A stretch of 64,000 bases of DNA. Origin: CAYFZO01 sp965211995. Lineage in GTDB: Bacteria; Pseudomonadota; Gammaproteobacteria; Poriferisulfidales; Oxydemutatoraceae. The first letter of the stretch is position 1; every line of letters starts with the position of its first letter. Below, in pieces: positions 7,680-16,465 of the stretch. Position numbers and translations under genes: made by a program. Under the pieces are notes generated by a model. That model saw nothing but the letters and a program-made list of their open reading frames with translations, ran no database searches and had not been told where the DNA came from. The stretch lies in the NCBI GenBank assembly GCA_965211995.1, contig OZ243040.1:1488001-1552000 (forward strand), given 5' to 3'.

Positions 7680-9725
7680 ATGCCGAAGTCCACAGCCGCG
7701 CGCATCAAACAGCTGAGGCGCGAGATTGAACAACACGATCACCGCTATTACATCCTCGACGATCCCACCATCGGCGACACCGAATACGATGCCTTGTTCC
7801 GCCAACTGCAAGCGCTCGAGGAGAAGCACCCCGAACTGATCACGCCCGCCTCGCCGACACAGCGCGTCGGCGGCGAACCCGCGCAGAAATTCGAGCCGAT
7901 CACGCATCTGCTGCCGATGCTTTCGCTCGACAACGTTTTCGACGGGGCCGAGATGGAAGCTTTCGACCGCCGCGTGCGCGAGCGCCTCGCCGCCGAGGGC
8001 CTCGAGGACGCCGACGGCGGTGAAAACGGCGTCGAGTACTGCGCCGAGCCGAAGTTCGACGGCGTCGCCGTCAGCATTTTGTACCGCGACGGCCGGCTCG
8101 AACGCGCAGCGACCCGCGGCGACGGCTACACCGGCGAAGGCATCACGCAGAACGTGCGTACGATCAAGGCCGTGCCGCTGGTCTTGCACGACGACGACCC
8201 GCCGCCGCTGCTCGAAGTGCGCGGCGAGGTGTACATCGGCAAGGACGGGTTTAAGCAACTCAACCGGCGGGCCGCCCGCGCCGGCGGGAAAACGTTCGCC
8301 AACCCGCGCAACGCGGCGGCCGGCAGCCTGCGCCAACTCGATCCGCGCATCACGGCGAAACGGCCGCTTTCGTTTTTCTGCTACGGCGTGGGGAAAGTCA
8401 CCGGCGCTTTGGCCGACACGCACAAGGGCGTGTGCGACTGCCTCAAACGGTTCGGCCTGCCTGTGTGTTCGGAAATCAACGTCGTTACCGGCGCGCAGCA
8501 GTGCATCAAGTTCTACCGCAAACTGCGCGATAAGCGCGACCGCCTGGCGTACGAAGTGGACGGCGTGGTCTTCAAGGTCAACGACCTGGATTGGCAGCGC
8601 CGCCTCGGCGAATTGTCGCGCGCGCCGCGCTGGGCGGCGGCCTACAAGTTTCCCGCGCACGAGTGCACGACGACCGTGCAGAAGATCATCTTTCAAGTCG
8701 GCAGAACCGGCGCGCTGACGCCGCTCGCGCGGCTCGCGCCGGTCTCGGTCGGCGGCGTCACGGTCAGCAACGTCTCGCTGCACAACATGGACGAGATCAA
8801 GCGCAAGGACGTGCGCGTCGGCGACACCATCGTCCTGCGCCGCGCCGGCGACGTCATCCCGCAGGTGATCAAAGTCGTCAAGGAAAAGCGCGCGCCGCGT
8901 GCACGCAGGAAAGTGCCCGCACCCGCCGAGTGTCCCGAGTGCGGCGGCAAGGTCGTGCGCGAAAGCGAAGACAAGGTGATTTTGTACTGCGTCAATACGT
9001 GGGGGTGCCCGGCGCAGCGCAAGGCCGCGCTCGAACACTTTGCATCGCGCGGCGCGATGGATATCGAGGGACTCGGTGAAAAACTGGTCGCGCGCCTGCT
9101 CGAAGAAAAACTGATCGAGGACGCCGGCGACATCTACGCACTGCACAAAAGCAAAGAGCGGATCGCGGCGATCGACGGACTCGGCGAGAAAAGCGCGGAC
9201 AACCTGATCGCGGCGATCGACAAGAGCAAGGACGTGCCGTTCGAGCGTTTCATCTATGCGCTCGGCATCCCCGAAGTCGGCGAAACGGTCGCGCGTTCGC
9301 TCACGCTGTACTTCAAGACGCTCAAGGAACTCGAACGTGCCGACGAAGACGCTTTGAAGAACGTGCCCGAGATCGGCGACGTCGTCGCGCAACGGATCCG
9401 CGAATTTTTCGCCAACGACGGCTACCGCCGCGTCCTCGCCAAGTTGCGCCGCCACGTGCGTCCCAAAGCGCCCGCAGGCGGTGTGCGCGGCACCCCGCTC
9501 GCCGGGCAGGTGTACGTGCTGACCGGCACCTTGTCCTCGCTGAGCCGCAACGAAGCCAAAGGCAAACTGCTGATGCTCGGCGCCAAAGTCGCCTCCGCGG
9601 TGTCGCGCAACACCACCAGCGTGGTCGCCGGCGCCAACAGCGGCTCAAAACTCGACAAGGCGCGCGAACTCGGCGTCGAAATCCTCGACGAAGACAAGTT
9701 TTTGCAACGGCTTGAGTCGGCGTAG
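7680..9725 (+). CDS. ligA: NAD-dependent DNA ligase LigA
   Basis: LigA seals nicks in replication and repair, using NAD+ to adenylate an active-site lysine. The 681-residue product has, in order, the Ia domain with YYILDDPTIGDTEYD (NMN binding), the adenylation domain with the lysine in the motif EPKFDG (KxDG, here KFDG) at about residue 122, an OB fold, a four-cysteine zinc finger (CPECGG ... CVNTWGCP), helix-hairpin-helix repeats and a C-terminal BRCT domain (LAGQVYVLTGTLSSLSRNEA). The ATG at 7680 lies one base after the zipA stop; the in-frame extension into zipA is not used. All catalytic features are present. Confidence 0.97.
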   Translation: MPKSTAARIKQLRREIEQHDHRYYILDDPTIGDTEYDALFRQLQALEEKHPELITPASPTQRVGGEPAQKFEPITHLLPMLSLDNVFDGAEMEAFDRRVRERLAAEGLEDADGGENGVEYCAEPKFDGVAVSILYRDGRLERAATRGDGYTGEGITQNVRTIKAVPLVLHDDDPPPLLEVRGEVYIGKDGFKQLNRRAARAGGKTFANPRNAAAGSLRQLDPRITAKRPLSFFCYGVGKVTGALADTHKGVCDCLKRFGLPVCSEINVVTGAQQCIKFYRKLRDKRDRLAYEVDGVVFKVNDLDWQRRLGELSRAPRWAAAYKFPAHECTTTVQKIIFQVGRTGALTPLARLAPVSVGGVTVSNVSLHNMDEIKRKDVRVGDTIVLRRAGDVIPQVIKVVKEKRAPRARRKVPAPAECPECGGKVVRESEDKVILYCVNTWGCPAQRKAALEHFASRGAMDIEGLGEKLVARLLEEKLIEDAGDIYALHKSKERIAAIDGLGEKSADNLIAAIDKSKDVPFERFIYALGIPEVGETVARSLTLYFKTLKELERADEDALKNVPEIGDVVAQRIREFFANDGYRRVLAKLRRHVRPKAPAGGVRGTPLAGQVYVLTGTLSSLSRNEAKGKLLMLGAKVASAVSRNTTSVVAGANSGSKLDKARELGVEILDEDKFLQRLESA

Positions 9726-9831
9726 GAGCGGGTCGGGCTATCAATCTGCCCGGTCGGGTTGCTGCTGACGGAGCAAGGCGGAATATGCCGACACGGCTAT
9801 AGTGGCGGCCGCACCGTGATACGCTGCCGGA

Positions 9832-9981
9832 ATGAGTTCAACCAAACATGATCTGGTTCAGACCAAAAACCCGCGCACCAACCGGTACGTGAAAATTAAC
9901 CGCACAAAAGGCGTCATTGTTTCCACGAAGAAATCTCCCGGCCCTTATAAGGGCGTTCCGGTCGCCCGGAAAAGGAAATAA
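9832..9981 (+). CDS. Small basic protein of 49 residues, unknown function
   Basis: An ATG at 9832 opens a 49-codon frame ending in TAA at 9979-9981. The product is lysine- and arginine-rich (MSSTKHDLVQTKNPRTNRYV at the start, KSPGPYKGVPVARKRK at the end), with the repeated pattern of short basic strands seen in small conserved hypothetical proteins. No domain name can be given. Base composition is lower in GC than ligA, like the TIR-like gene that follows. The latter's frame is open back through the end of this gene (no stop after 9950), so the two overlap in different frames. A chance ORF cannot be excluded. Confidence 0.5.
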   Translation: MSSTKHDLVQTKNPRTNRYVKINRTKGVIVSTKKSPGPYKGVPVARKRK

Positions 9982-10052
9982 TTTTCTACCGCCCTGCGGA
10001 CGGGCAGGCATATACCGCTTCCATTAAAAATTGCCCGAAGCATTGCTTTCTT

Positions 10053-10618
10053 ATGACTCGGTTGGGCGGACAAGTTTCTGGCATGGTTAAGGGCATCGGC
10101 GAGGCAATCAAGCGTTGCTGCAAAAAAGAAAACTACAAAGTCATAAACGCCGGAACACAAATTAGTGGCGGAGATCTTCTAATGAAAATCTGGAAAATGA
10201 TGGCCTCGTCTCCGCTAGCGGTAGGAGTGATTCATGAAGAAATGCCTCAAATTACCCAAACGAATATTTACTACGAATTAGGTGTTGCCCAAGCGATGGG
10301 GAAAGAAACCATTATTGTCAAAAGCCCCCGATCGAAAGTCCCCTCCGATCTTATTCGAAATGAATATATTGAATTCAATGGTGAATTTGAAGAGAAATTC
10401 TCTGAATTTTTGGCGGCCTCCTCGACCAAGCGGAGCACTATGAAATTATCGCGGACAAAATTGACAGGAATCCCGTATTAGCATTGGATTATTTAAAACG
10501 CGCTTACCTGATTACAGGGGATCATCAATTGGAAGAAAAAGCAAAAACCATATTGAAAGACGCCGGCATAAAAGACCGCGCTGCAAACAGTGTTGAGAAT
10601 CTTGTCGGGGACTTCTAA
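10053..10618 (+). pseudogene. TIR/deoxyribosyltransferase-like protein broken by a frameshift
   Basis: The first frame (10053-10481) contains the motif NIYYELGVAQAMGKETIIVK, typical of TIR-like and nucleoside deoxyribosyltransferase-like Rossmann proteins, in which the glutamate of YELG is the catalytic position. At a run of five T (10407-10411) the coding signal moves to the -1 frame and continues as GGLLDQAEHYEIIADKIDRN through DYLKRAYLITGDHQLEEKAK to a TAA at 10616. Family-like residues also extend upstream of the ATG (IKNCPKHCFL), where no ATG, GTG or TTG exists. So the gene has lost its start, or uses ATT, and has a 1-base deletion. A related NAD- or nucleotide-processing defence role is inference only. 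Confidence 0.65.
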
Positions 10619-10849
10619 AAAACAGTTTAACAATCTCTTCATTCTCAAGACCCTCTCACCGTCTCGACCGCGCCCTTTCTCGTCGACTTTCCCTCAAGCA
10701 GAGAGTGACGGGAGTCGTTAAGTGCGGCTAGCCGGGGGTTGAAAAATGCTCGTCGTCGCCGGCGTCGGACGGTGCAAACGATTCATGTCAATCCTATTGT
10801 TTTGTGGTTTAATAGATGCCTCAGTTATATTGAACACGGTTGCCGAATC

Positions 10850-11617
10850 ATGCTGATTGTCATCTCTCCCGCCAAGACGCTCGATTTCGACACGCCGCCG
10901 CCGGTGCGTAAATGCACCACGCCGGTATTTCTCGACGCAGCGCAGGAATTGGTCAACCGCCTGAAGAAACTGTCGGCCAACGACCTGTCAAAATTGATGG
11001 GGATCAGCGCCAAACTCGCCGAGTTGAATCACCGCCGCTACCGCGAATGGAAGAAGCCGTTCACGACGGCCAATGCGAAGCAGGCGGTGTGGGCTTTTCG
11101 CGGCGACGTTTACACCGGTCTCGAAGCCGATTCCTTCGACCGCAAAGACCTCGAGTTCGCGCAAAAGCATCTGCGGATGCTGTCGGGGCTTTACGGCGTG
11201 CTGCGCCCGCTCGACCTGATCCAGGCGTACCGCCTCGAAATGGGCACGCACTTTGCAACCCGCCGCGGAGACAACCTCTATCAGTACTGGGGCGACCGAA
11301 TCACCGAGCGTCTGCACCGCGATCTCAAACGCCTGCGTGCGCCGGCGCTCGTCAACCTCGCCTCGCAGGAATACTTCAAGTCCGTGCACGCGGAGGGGCT
11401 CGGCGCGCAGGTGATCACGCCGGTATTCAAGGAGCGCAAGAACGGCGCCTACAAGATCGTCAGTTTCGTCGCCAAACGCGCGCGCGGCGCGCTGAGCCGC
11501 TACATCGTGAAACACCGGCTCAGCGACCCCGCCGGCATCAAGGAATTCAGCGAAGGCGGTTACCGTTACAGCAAGCGATTGTCTGACGACGCCAACTGGA
11601 TTTTCACGCGCGGCTAG
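10850..11617 (+). CDS. yaaA: YaaA family peroxide-stress protein
   Basis: YaaA (DUF328/UPF0246) lowers intracellular free iron and protects DNA during peroxide stress in E. coli; it binds DNA and has a helix-hairpin-helix-like core. The 255-residue product begins MLIVISPAKTLDFDTPPPVR, the hallmark N-terminus of the family, and contains GLYGVLRPLDLIQAYRLEMG and VNLASQEYFKSV, the other conserved blocks. The ATG at 10850 is chosen because homologous sequence begins exactly there; an open extension upstream is arginine-rich and not conserved in style. mpl follows 8 bp after its stop. Confidence 0.95.
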   Translation: MLIVISPAKTLDFDTPPPVRKCTTPVFLDAAQELVNRLKKLSANDLSKLMGISAKLAELNHRRYREWKKPFTTANAKQAVWAFRGDVYTGLEADSFDRKDLEFAQKHLRMLSGLYGVLRPLDLIQAYRLEMGTHFATRRGDNLYQYWGDRITERLHRDLKRLRAPALVNLASQEYFKSVHAEGLGAQVITPVFKERKNGAYKIVSFVAKRARGALSRYIVKHRLSDPAGIKEFSEGGYRYSKRLSDDANWIFTRG

Positions 11618-11625
11618 CCCGCCGT

Positions 11626-13185
11626 ATGCGCATCTACATCGTCGGCGTCTGCGGAACCTTCATGGGCGGTCTCGCCCGGATTGCCGCCGAACTCGGGCAC
11701 GAAGTCGGCGGCTGCGACGCGGCGGTTTATCCGCCGATGAGCACGCAACTCGAGCAAGCCGGCATCACGGTGGACGCCGGTTACGAGCCGGCGCACGTCG
11801 AGCGCGGCTGGGACTGCTTCGTTATCGGCAACGCCCTGTCGCGCGGCAACCCGCTGATCGAGGAAATCCTGCGCCGCCGCCTGCCGTTTGTTTCGGGCCC
11901 CGAATGGCTTGCGCGCGAAGTGCTCGGCGGGCGCCGCGTGCTGGCGGTCGCGGGCACGCACGGCAAGACCACGACAACCACGATGCTCGCGTGGATACTC
12001 GATCGCGCGTGTCTCGCACCGGGCTTTCTGATCGGCGGCGTGCCCGTGCCCGCGCCCGCATCCACGGGCTTTCCGCTGGGGTTCGACGTCTCCGCGCGCG
12101 CCGACGGCATGGCGCGCCTGTACGCGGCGCAACGCCTGACCGACCCTACGCCGTTTTTACCGGCGGACGCAGTCGGAGACGCCGCCGGAGATATGACCGG
12201 AGATATAAAAATCCCCTTTGCGCGGGAAATCGCACGCGCGCTGGAACTGAAGTGCTTCGTGATCGAGGCCGATGAATACGACACCGCGTTTTTCGACAAG
12301 CGCCCGAAGTTCATTCACTACCGCCCGGACGTATTGGTGTTGAACAATCTCGAGTTCGACCACGCCGATATCTACGCCGACCTGGAAGCGATTGAGCGGC
12401 AGTTTCATTTTCTGCTGCGCACGGTGCCGGGCGACGGCGTGGTGCTGTACCGCGCGGGCGACGCCGCCTTGCGGGCAGTGCTCGACCTGGGCGCGTGGAC
12501 GCCGTGCGAAAGTTTCGGCCTGAGCGGCGACGCACACGCCGGCCCGGATCGCAGCGACTGGTTTGCCGAAGCGCACGCCGGCGGGTTTCGCGTGTTTCAC
12601 CGGGGACGCGAACAGGGTGAGTGCCGCTGGGCCATGTTCGGCGCGCACAACGTCGCTAACGCGCTGGCCGCCGTCGCCGCGGCACATCACGCCGGCGTTG
12701 CGGTGGAGGCCGCACTCGCCGCGCTCGCGGACTTTCAGGGAGTGCGCCGGCGTCTCGAAATCAAGGGTGAGGCGGCGGGCGTTGTCGTCTATGATGACTT
12801 CGCGCATCATCCGAGCGCGATCCGTGCAACGCTCGCCGCGGTCGCGGGCCGGGTCGCCAACGCGGCGGCGGGCGGGCGCATACTCGCGGTGTTCGAGCCG
12901 CGTTCCAACACGATGAAGATGGGGCGTCACAACGAAGATCTCGCGCAGGCGTTCGCGGATGCGGACAAAGTGTTCTGCCGCCGCCCGGCGGAACTCGCGC
13001 GGGTGGTGGACCCGGCCGTTGCCAAAACGCGGGCGCCGGCGCTGGTGTTCGATGACGCCGGTGAACTGCTGGCGCGGCTGCGTGCCGAGGTGCGCGACGG
13101 CGATCACGTCGTGTTCATGTCGAACGGCGGCTTCGACAATCTGCCCGCGCGACTCGCCCGCGCGCTGCCGGGGGCGGCGGCGTGA
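11626..13185 (+). CDS. mpl: Mpl, UDP-MurNAc : murein tripeptide ligase (cell-wall recycling)
   Basis: Mpl attaches recycled L-Ala-gamma-D-Glu-meso-DAP to UDP-N-acetylmuramate, feeding it back into peptidoglycan synthesis in the cytosol. The start MRIYIVGVCGTFMGGLARIA and the Mur-ligase P-loop AGTHGKTTTTTMLAWILD are diagnostic, followed by the central ATPase region (IEADEYDTAFFDKRPKF) and the C-terminal domain with DDFAHHPSAIRATLAA. At 519 residues it is about 60 longer than the E. coli enzyme; part of this is an insert near residues 150-205 (RADGMARLYAAQRLTDPTPF onward) between P-loop and ATP domain. Its TGA overlaps the next start as GTGA, indicating coupling with the ABC exporter. Confidence 0.95.
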   Translation: MRIYIVGVCGTFMGGLARIAAELGHEVGGCDAAVYPPMSTQLEQAGITVDAGYEPAHVERGWDCFVIGNALSRGNPLIEEILRRRLPFVSGPEWLAREVLGGRRVLAVAGTHGKTTTTTMLAWILDRACLAPGFLIGGVPVPAPASTGFPLGFDVSARADGMARLYAAQRLTDPTPFLPADAVGDAAGDMTGDIKIPFAREIARALELKCFVIEADEYDTAFFDKRPKFIHYRPDVLVLNNLEFDHADIYADLEAIERQFHFLLRTVPGDGVVLYRAGDAALRAVLDLGAWTPCESFGLSGDAHAGPDRSDWFAEAHAGGFRVFHRGREQGECRWAMFGAHNVANALAAVAAAHHAGVAVEAALAALADFQGVRRRLEIKGEAAGVVVYDDFAHHPSAIRATLAAVAGRVANAAAGGRILAVFEPRSNTMKMGRHNEDLAQAFADADKVFCRRPAELARVVDPAVAKTRAPALVFDDAGELLARLRAEVRDGDHVVFMSNGGFDNLPARLARALPGAAA

Positions 13186-14972
13186 AAAGCAAACCGATGC
13201 CGCCTTACGGGCCGCGCTACCTGTTCTCTTTGGTGTTGCAGCACCGCAGGCGGCTGATGACCGCGAACCTGATCGCGCTCGCCGCAACGCTCGCGAGCGT
13301 GCCGGTGCCTTTGCTGATGCCGCTGCTGGTGGACGAAGTGCTGCTCGACCAGCCCGGCACGCTGATCGCGATGATCAATCCGATGTTTTCCGAAGCGTGG
13401 CGCGGGCCGGTGCTGTATATCACGGTGATCCTGATCGTCACCGTGCTGCTGCGCGTGTCGGGCTGGCTGCTGACCGTGTGGCAGATGCTGCTGTTCTCGC
13501 GCATCTCCAAGGGCATTGTGTACCGCATCAGGAAGCAGTTGCTGTGGTATCTCGGCACCGTGTCGGTGTCCGAGTTTGAAAGTCGGGACGGCGCCGGCAT
13601 CAGCGCGCGTCTGGTGACCGACCTCGAAACGCTCGATCAATTCATGGGTGCGGCGATCAGCCGTTTCGTCGTATCGGTGCTGATGATCCTCGCGACCGCC
13701 GTGGTGCTGCTGTTTCTGCACTGGCAACTCGCACTGTTCCTGCTGTTTTTGAATCCGCTGGTGATCTATTTCACGATGGCGATCGGCAAGCGCGTCAAGG
13801 GCCTCAAGAAAAAGGAAAACGAAGCCATCGAGATCTTCCAGCAGGCGGTGGTCGAGACGCTGACCGCGATGCACCAGATCCGCGCGAGCAACCGCGACGA
13901 ACACTACATCGGGCGGCTGGTTGCGATGGCGCGCAGCATCAAGGAGCGCGCGATTGCCTTCGCGTGGCGCAGCGACGCTTCGAGCCGCCTGTCTTTTCTG
14001 GTGTTTCTGTTCGGCTTTGACGTGTTCCGCGCGCTCGGCATGCTCATGGTGATCTTTTCGGATTTGACGATCGGGCAGATGATCGCGGTTTTCGGCTACC
14101 TGTGGTTCATGCTCGGGCCGATACAGGAAGTGCTCGGTATGCAGTACTCGTGGTTCGGCGCGAAGGCCGCGATCGAGCGCATCAACGGACTGCTCGGGCT
14201 CGACCGCGAACCGCACTATCCGACGACGGTCAACCCGTTCGCCGGGCAGGCCTCGGTCGCGCTTGAAGTGCGCGGCCTGCGCCTGTCCTACGACAACGCG
14301 ACCGACATCCTCAACGACGTCAGTTTGCACGTCGGCGTCGGCGAGAAAGTCGCGCTGGTCGGCGCCAGCGGCGGCGGCAAGACCACCTTTATCCAGACGC
14401 TGCTCGGCCTGTATCGCGCCGACAGCGGCGACGTTTTATACAACGGTGTGCCGGTCGAGAAGATCGGGTTCGAAACCGTGCGCGAAAACGTCGGTTGCGT
14501 TTTGCAAACCCCCTCGCTTTTCAACGACACGATACGCGCCAATCTGACGCTGGGGCGCGACGCCGGCGACGACGAACTGTGGCACGCGCTCGACGTCGTG
14601 CAACTCGCGGGCTTCGTGCGCGCCAGCCCGGAACAACTCGACACCCTGGTCGGCCTGCAAGGCGTAAAACTCTCGGGCGGACAGCGCCAGCGCCTCGCCA
14701 TCGCGCGGATGCTGCTCGAAAGCCCCAAGGTCGTGATCCTCGATGAAGCAACCTCGGCGATTGATTCAGAAACCGAAACCCTGCTGTACGAAGCGCTGTT
14801 CAGCCACCTGCGGAACAAGACGACGCTGATCATCGCGCACCGCCTAAGCGCAGTGAAACGCGCCGACCGCGTTTACGTGTTTGAAGCCGGACACATTATT
14901 GAGCACGGCGCACACGAGAAACTGCTGGAGGAGAACGGGCTGTACGCACGATTGTTTTCGGCGCAGGTGTGA
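13182..14972 (+). CDS. ABC exporter, fused membrane and ATPase domains
   Basis: A half-transporter of the MsbA/multidrug class: six predicted membrane helices in residues 20-310 and a nucleotide-binding domain in 345-595. The ATPase half has Walker A GASGGGKTT, the signature LSGGQRQRLAIARML and Walker B VVILDEATSAID, followed by the H-loop IIAHRLSAV. It would act as a homodimer exporting a lipid or hydrophobic compound; the substrate cannot be read from sequence. The GTG at 13182 overlaps the mpl stop; an ATG five codons later is an alternative. This is the last housekeeping gene before the defence island. Confidence 0.9.
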   Translation: MKSKPMPPYGPRYLFSLVLQHRRRLMTANLIALAATLASVPVPLLMPLLVDEVLLDQPGTLIAMINPMFSEAWRGPVLYITVILIVTVLLRVSGWLLTVWQMLLFSRISKGIVYRIRKQLLWYLGTVSVSEFESRDGAGISARLVTDLETLDQFMGAAISRFVVSVLMILATAVVLLFLHWQLALFLLFLNPLVIYFTMAIGKRVKGLKKKENEAIEIFQQAVVETLTAMHQIRASNRDEHYIGRLVAMARSIKERAIAFAWRSDASSRLSFLVFLFGFDVFRALGMLMVIFSDLTIGQMIAVFGYLWFMLGPIQEVLGMQYSWFGAKAAIERINGLLGLDREPHYPTTVNPFAGQASVALEVRGLRLSYDNATDILNDVSLHVGVGEKVALVGASGGGKTTFIQTLLGLYRADSGDVLYNGVPVEKIGFETVRENVGCVLQTPSLFNDTIRANLTLGRDAGDDELWHALDVVQLAGFVRASPEQLDTLVGLQGVKLSGGQRQRLAIARMLLESPKVVILDEATSAIDSETETLLYEALFSHLRNKTTLIIAHRLSAVKRADRVYVFEAGHIIEHGAHEKLLEENGLYARLFSAQV

Positions 14973-15049
14973 GGGGGACTCCACCCGCCTTGCCAGATAC
15001 ACAGGCCTACTCAAGGCGCTGTTACAGGTGGGATAGAATACCCGCCAAC

Positions 15050-15073
15050 TAACTGCTTGCTTATTAGCAGTTA
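15050..15073. promoter_or_regulatory. 8-bp inverted repeat upstream of an orphan methyltransferase
   Basis: TAACTGCT at 15050-15057 and its complement AGCAGTTA at 15066-15073 are separated by 8 bases, about 20 bp before the methyltransferase start. Position and symmetry suit an operator for an autoregulator, but no regulator gene is adjacent and a chance repeat is possible. Confidence 0.3.
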
Positions 15074-15091
15074 AGCAACTTCGATACAGCA

Positions 15092-16378
15092 ATGCCGAGT
15101 TCCGCCCAAAAGTTTGCGATACCGTATAATTTTTCGGGGGTTCGCCATCTGTTGAAGAACTACGCCTATGTTGAAAAGGCAGAGTTATTTTCTTCAAGCA
15201 AAGCCACAGAAATGGATTCTGTCTCTATCGGAAAAGAATCTATCCCCCGCTTTACAAATGAATTCTGGACGGCCAGGCAACGACAAGGAAACTCTCTTCA
15301 CGAAGTGTCTTACCGGGCTTGCTTTAAGCCGCAACTGCCTGAATTTTTCATCAAGTGGCTTACCGGGGAACATGACGTCGTCTATGATCCCTTTGCAGGA
15401 AGGGGAACGACTCCTGTTGAATCTTCCTTATTAGGGAGAAAAGTCGTCAGCAACGATGTAAATCCGTTAAGCAGAATAATGAGTGAAGGCAGGCTATACC
15501 CGCCGCAACTGGCTGAATTAACCGACCGTCTCGACGAAATACCCATCGCAACCGGGCTGAAATCAGATATTGATCTGTCTATGTTTTATGCCCCACGGAC
15601 GCTGACGGAAATTTTATCTATCCGCTCATATCTTAAGGAGCGCAAAGAAAAGGGAGAAGAAGACGGACTCGACAAATGGATAAGGACTGTGGCCACCAAC
15701 CGCTTGACCGGGCACAGCAAAGGCTTTTTTTCAGTCTATACCTTGCCCCCAAACCAGGCGACCACTCCGGATAGACAACTTAAAATCAATCACAAGAGAA
15801 AGCAGGCGCCTGAGTACCGGAATACAAAAGAAATCATATTGAAGAAATCAAAGCAACTTTTGAAAGACATGTCCCAAGATTTGATAAATAGTGTAAATCA
15901 ATGTGCTGAAACGGCGGTTTTCCTGGAAAGAGACGCCGGCAGTACGAATGAAATCCCCGATCAAAGCATTGCATTGACGGTCACTTCCCCGCCTTTTCTG
16001 GATATCGTGAATTACGCACAGGATAACTGGCTGCGTTGCTGGTTCAATCATCTGGACGTTGAGGCGGTTAATAAAAAAATCACCCGGTGTGAGTCCTTGG
16101 AAGAGTGGAAATCAGTCATGCTTGCGGTATTCAAGCAACTGTTCCGAATTACCCGGCAAGGCGGATGGGTGGCTTTTGAAGTGGGCGAAATAAGAAATGG
16201 CTCTATAAAACTTGACGAGCATGTAGCCGAAATAGGAATGCAGTCAGGCTTGCATTGCATAGCGATTATGATCAACGCTCAGCAATTTACAAAGACAGCA
16301 AATATATGGGGAGTGTCTAATAACCAATGCGGCACAAACACGAATAGAATTGTTTTATTTACAAGGATGAAGCATTAA
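15092..16378 (+). CDS. Orphan DNA methyltransferase (N4C/N6A type)
   Basis: A 428-residue SAM-dependent DNA methyltransferase. The SAM-binding motif DPFAGRGTTPVESSLLGRKV lies around residue 98 and the catalytic motif TSPPFLDIVNYAQDNW around residue 293, so motif I precedes motif IV. SPPF in place of SPPY is compatible with exocyclic-amine methylation of cytosine N4 or adenine N6. No restriction gene is on its strand: upstream is an ABC exporter, and downstream hsdR is convergent. It therefore looks like a solitary methyltransferase. The start at 15092 has no clear ribosome-binding site; a later ATG at residue 41 is a possible alternative because conserved sequence begins near there. Confidence 0.85.
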   Translation: MPSSAQKFAIPYNFSGVRHLLKNYAYVEKAELFSSSKATEMDSVSIGKESIPRFTNEFWTARQRQGNSLHEVSYRACFKPQLPEFFIKWLTGEHDVVYDPFAGRGTTPVESSLLGRKVVSNDVNPLSRIMSEGRLYPPQLAELTDRLDEIPIATGLKSDIDLSMFYAPRTLTEILSIRSYLKERKEKGEEDGLDKWIRTVATNRLTGHSKGFFSVYTLPPNQATTPDRQLKINHKRKQAPEYRNTKEIILKKSKQLLKDMSQDLINSVNQCAETAVFLERDAGSTNEIPDQSIALTVTSPPFLDIVNYAQDNWLRCWFNHLDVEAVNKKITRCESLEEWKSVMLAVFKQLFRITRQGGWVAFEVGEIRNGSIKLDEHVAEIGMQSGLHCIAIMINAQQFTKTANIWGVSNNQCGTNTNRIVLFTRMKH

Positions 16379-16465
16379 GTCTGAAAGCGTATGCGGTAGT
16401 TGGCGGAATCAGGGACAAACCCCGCCGGTAATCCGCCAAGTCGATTTATTTGGCGGGTTGTCGGT

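Noticed and set aside
9975..9985. Programmed -1 frameshift joining the 49-residue protein to the TIR-like frame at AAAAGGAAATAA
   Set aside because: The frames are compatible with a -1 shift, but no proper slippery heptamer or downstream structure is visible.
10746..10790. An ATG at 10746 beginning ATGCTCGTCGTC that faintly recalls the yaaA start, as a possible duplicated yaaA 5' end
   Set aside because: Similarity fades after about a dozen bases and the leaders do not match, unlike the clear duplications at nqrA, pstC and argD.
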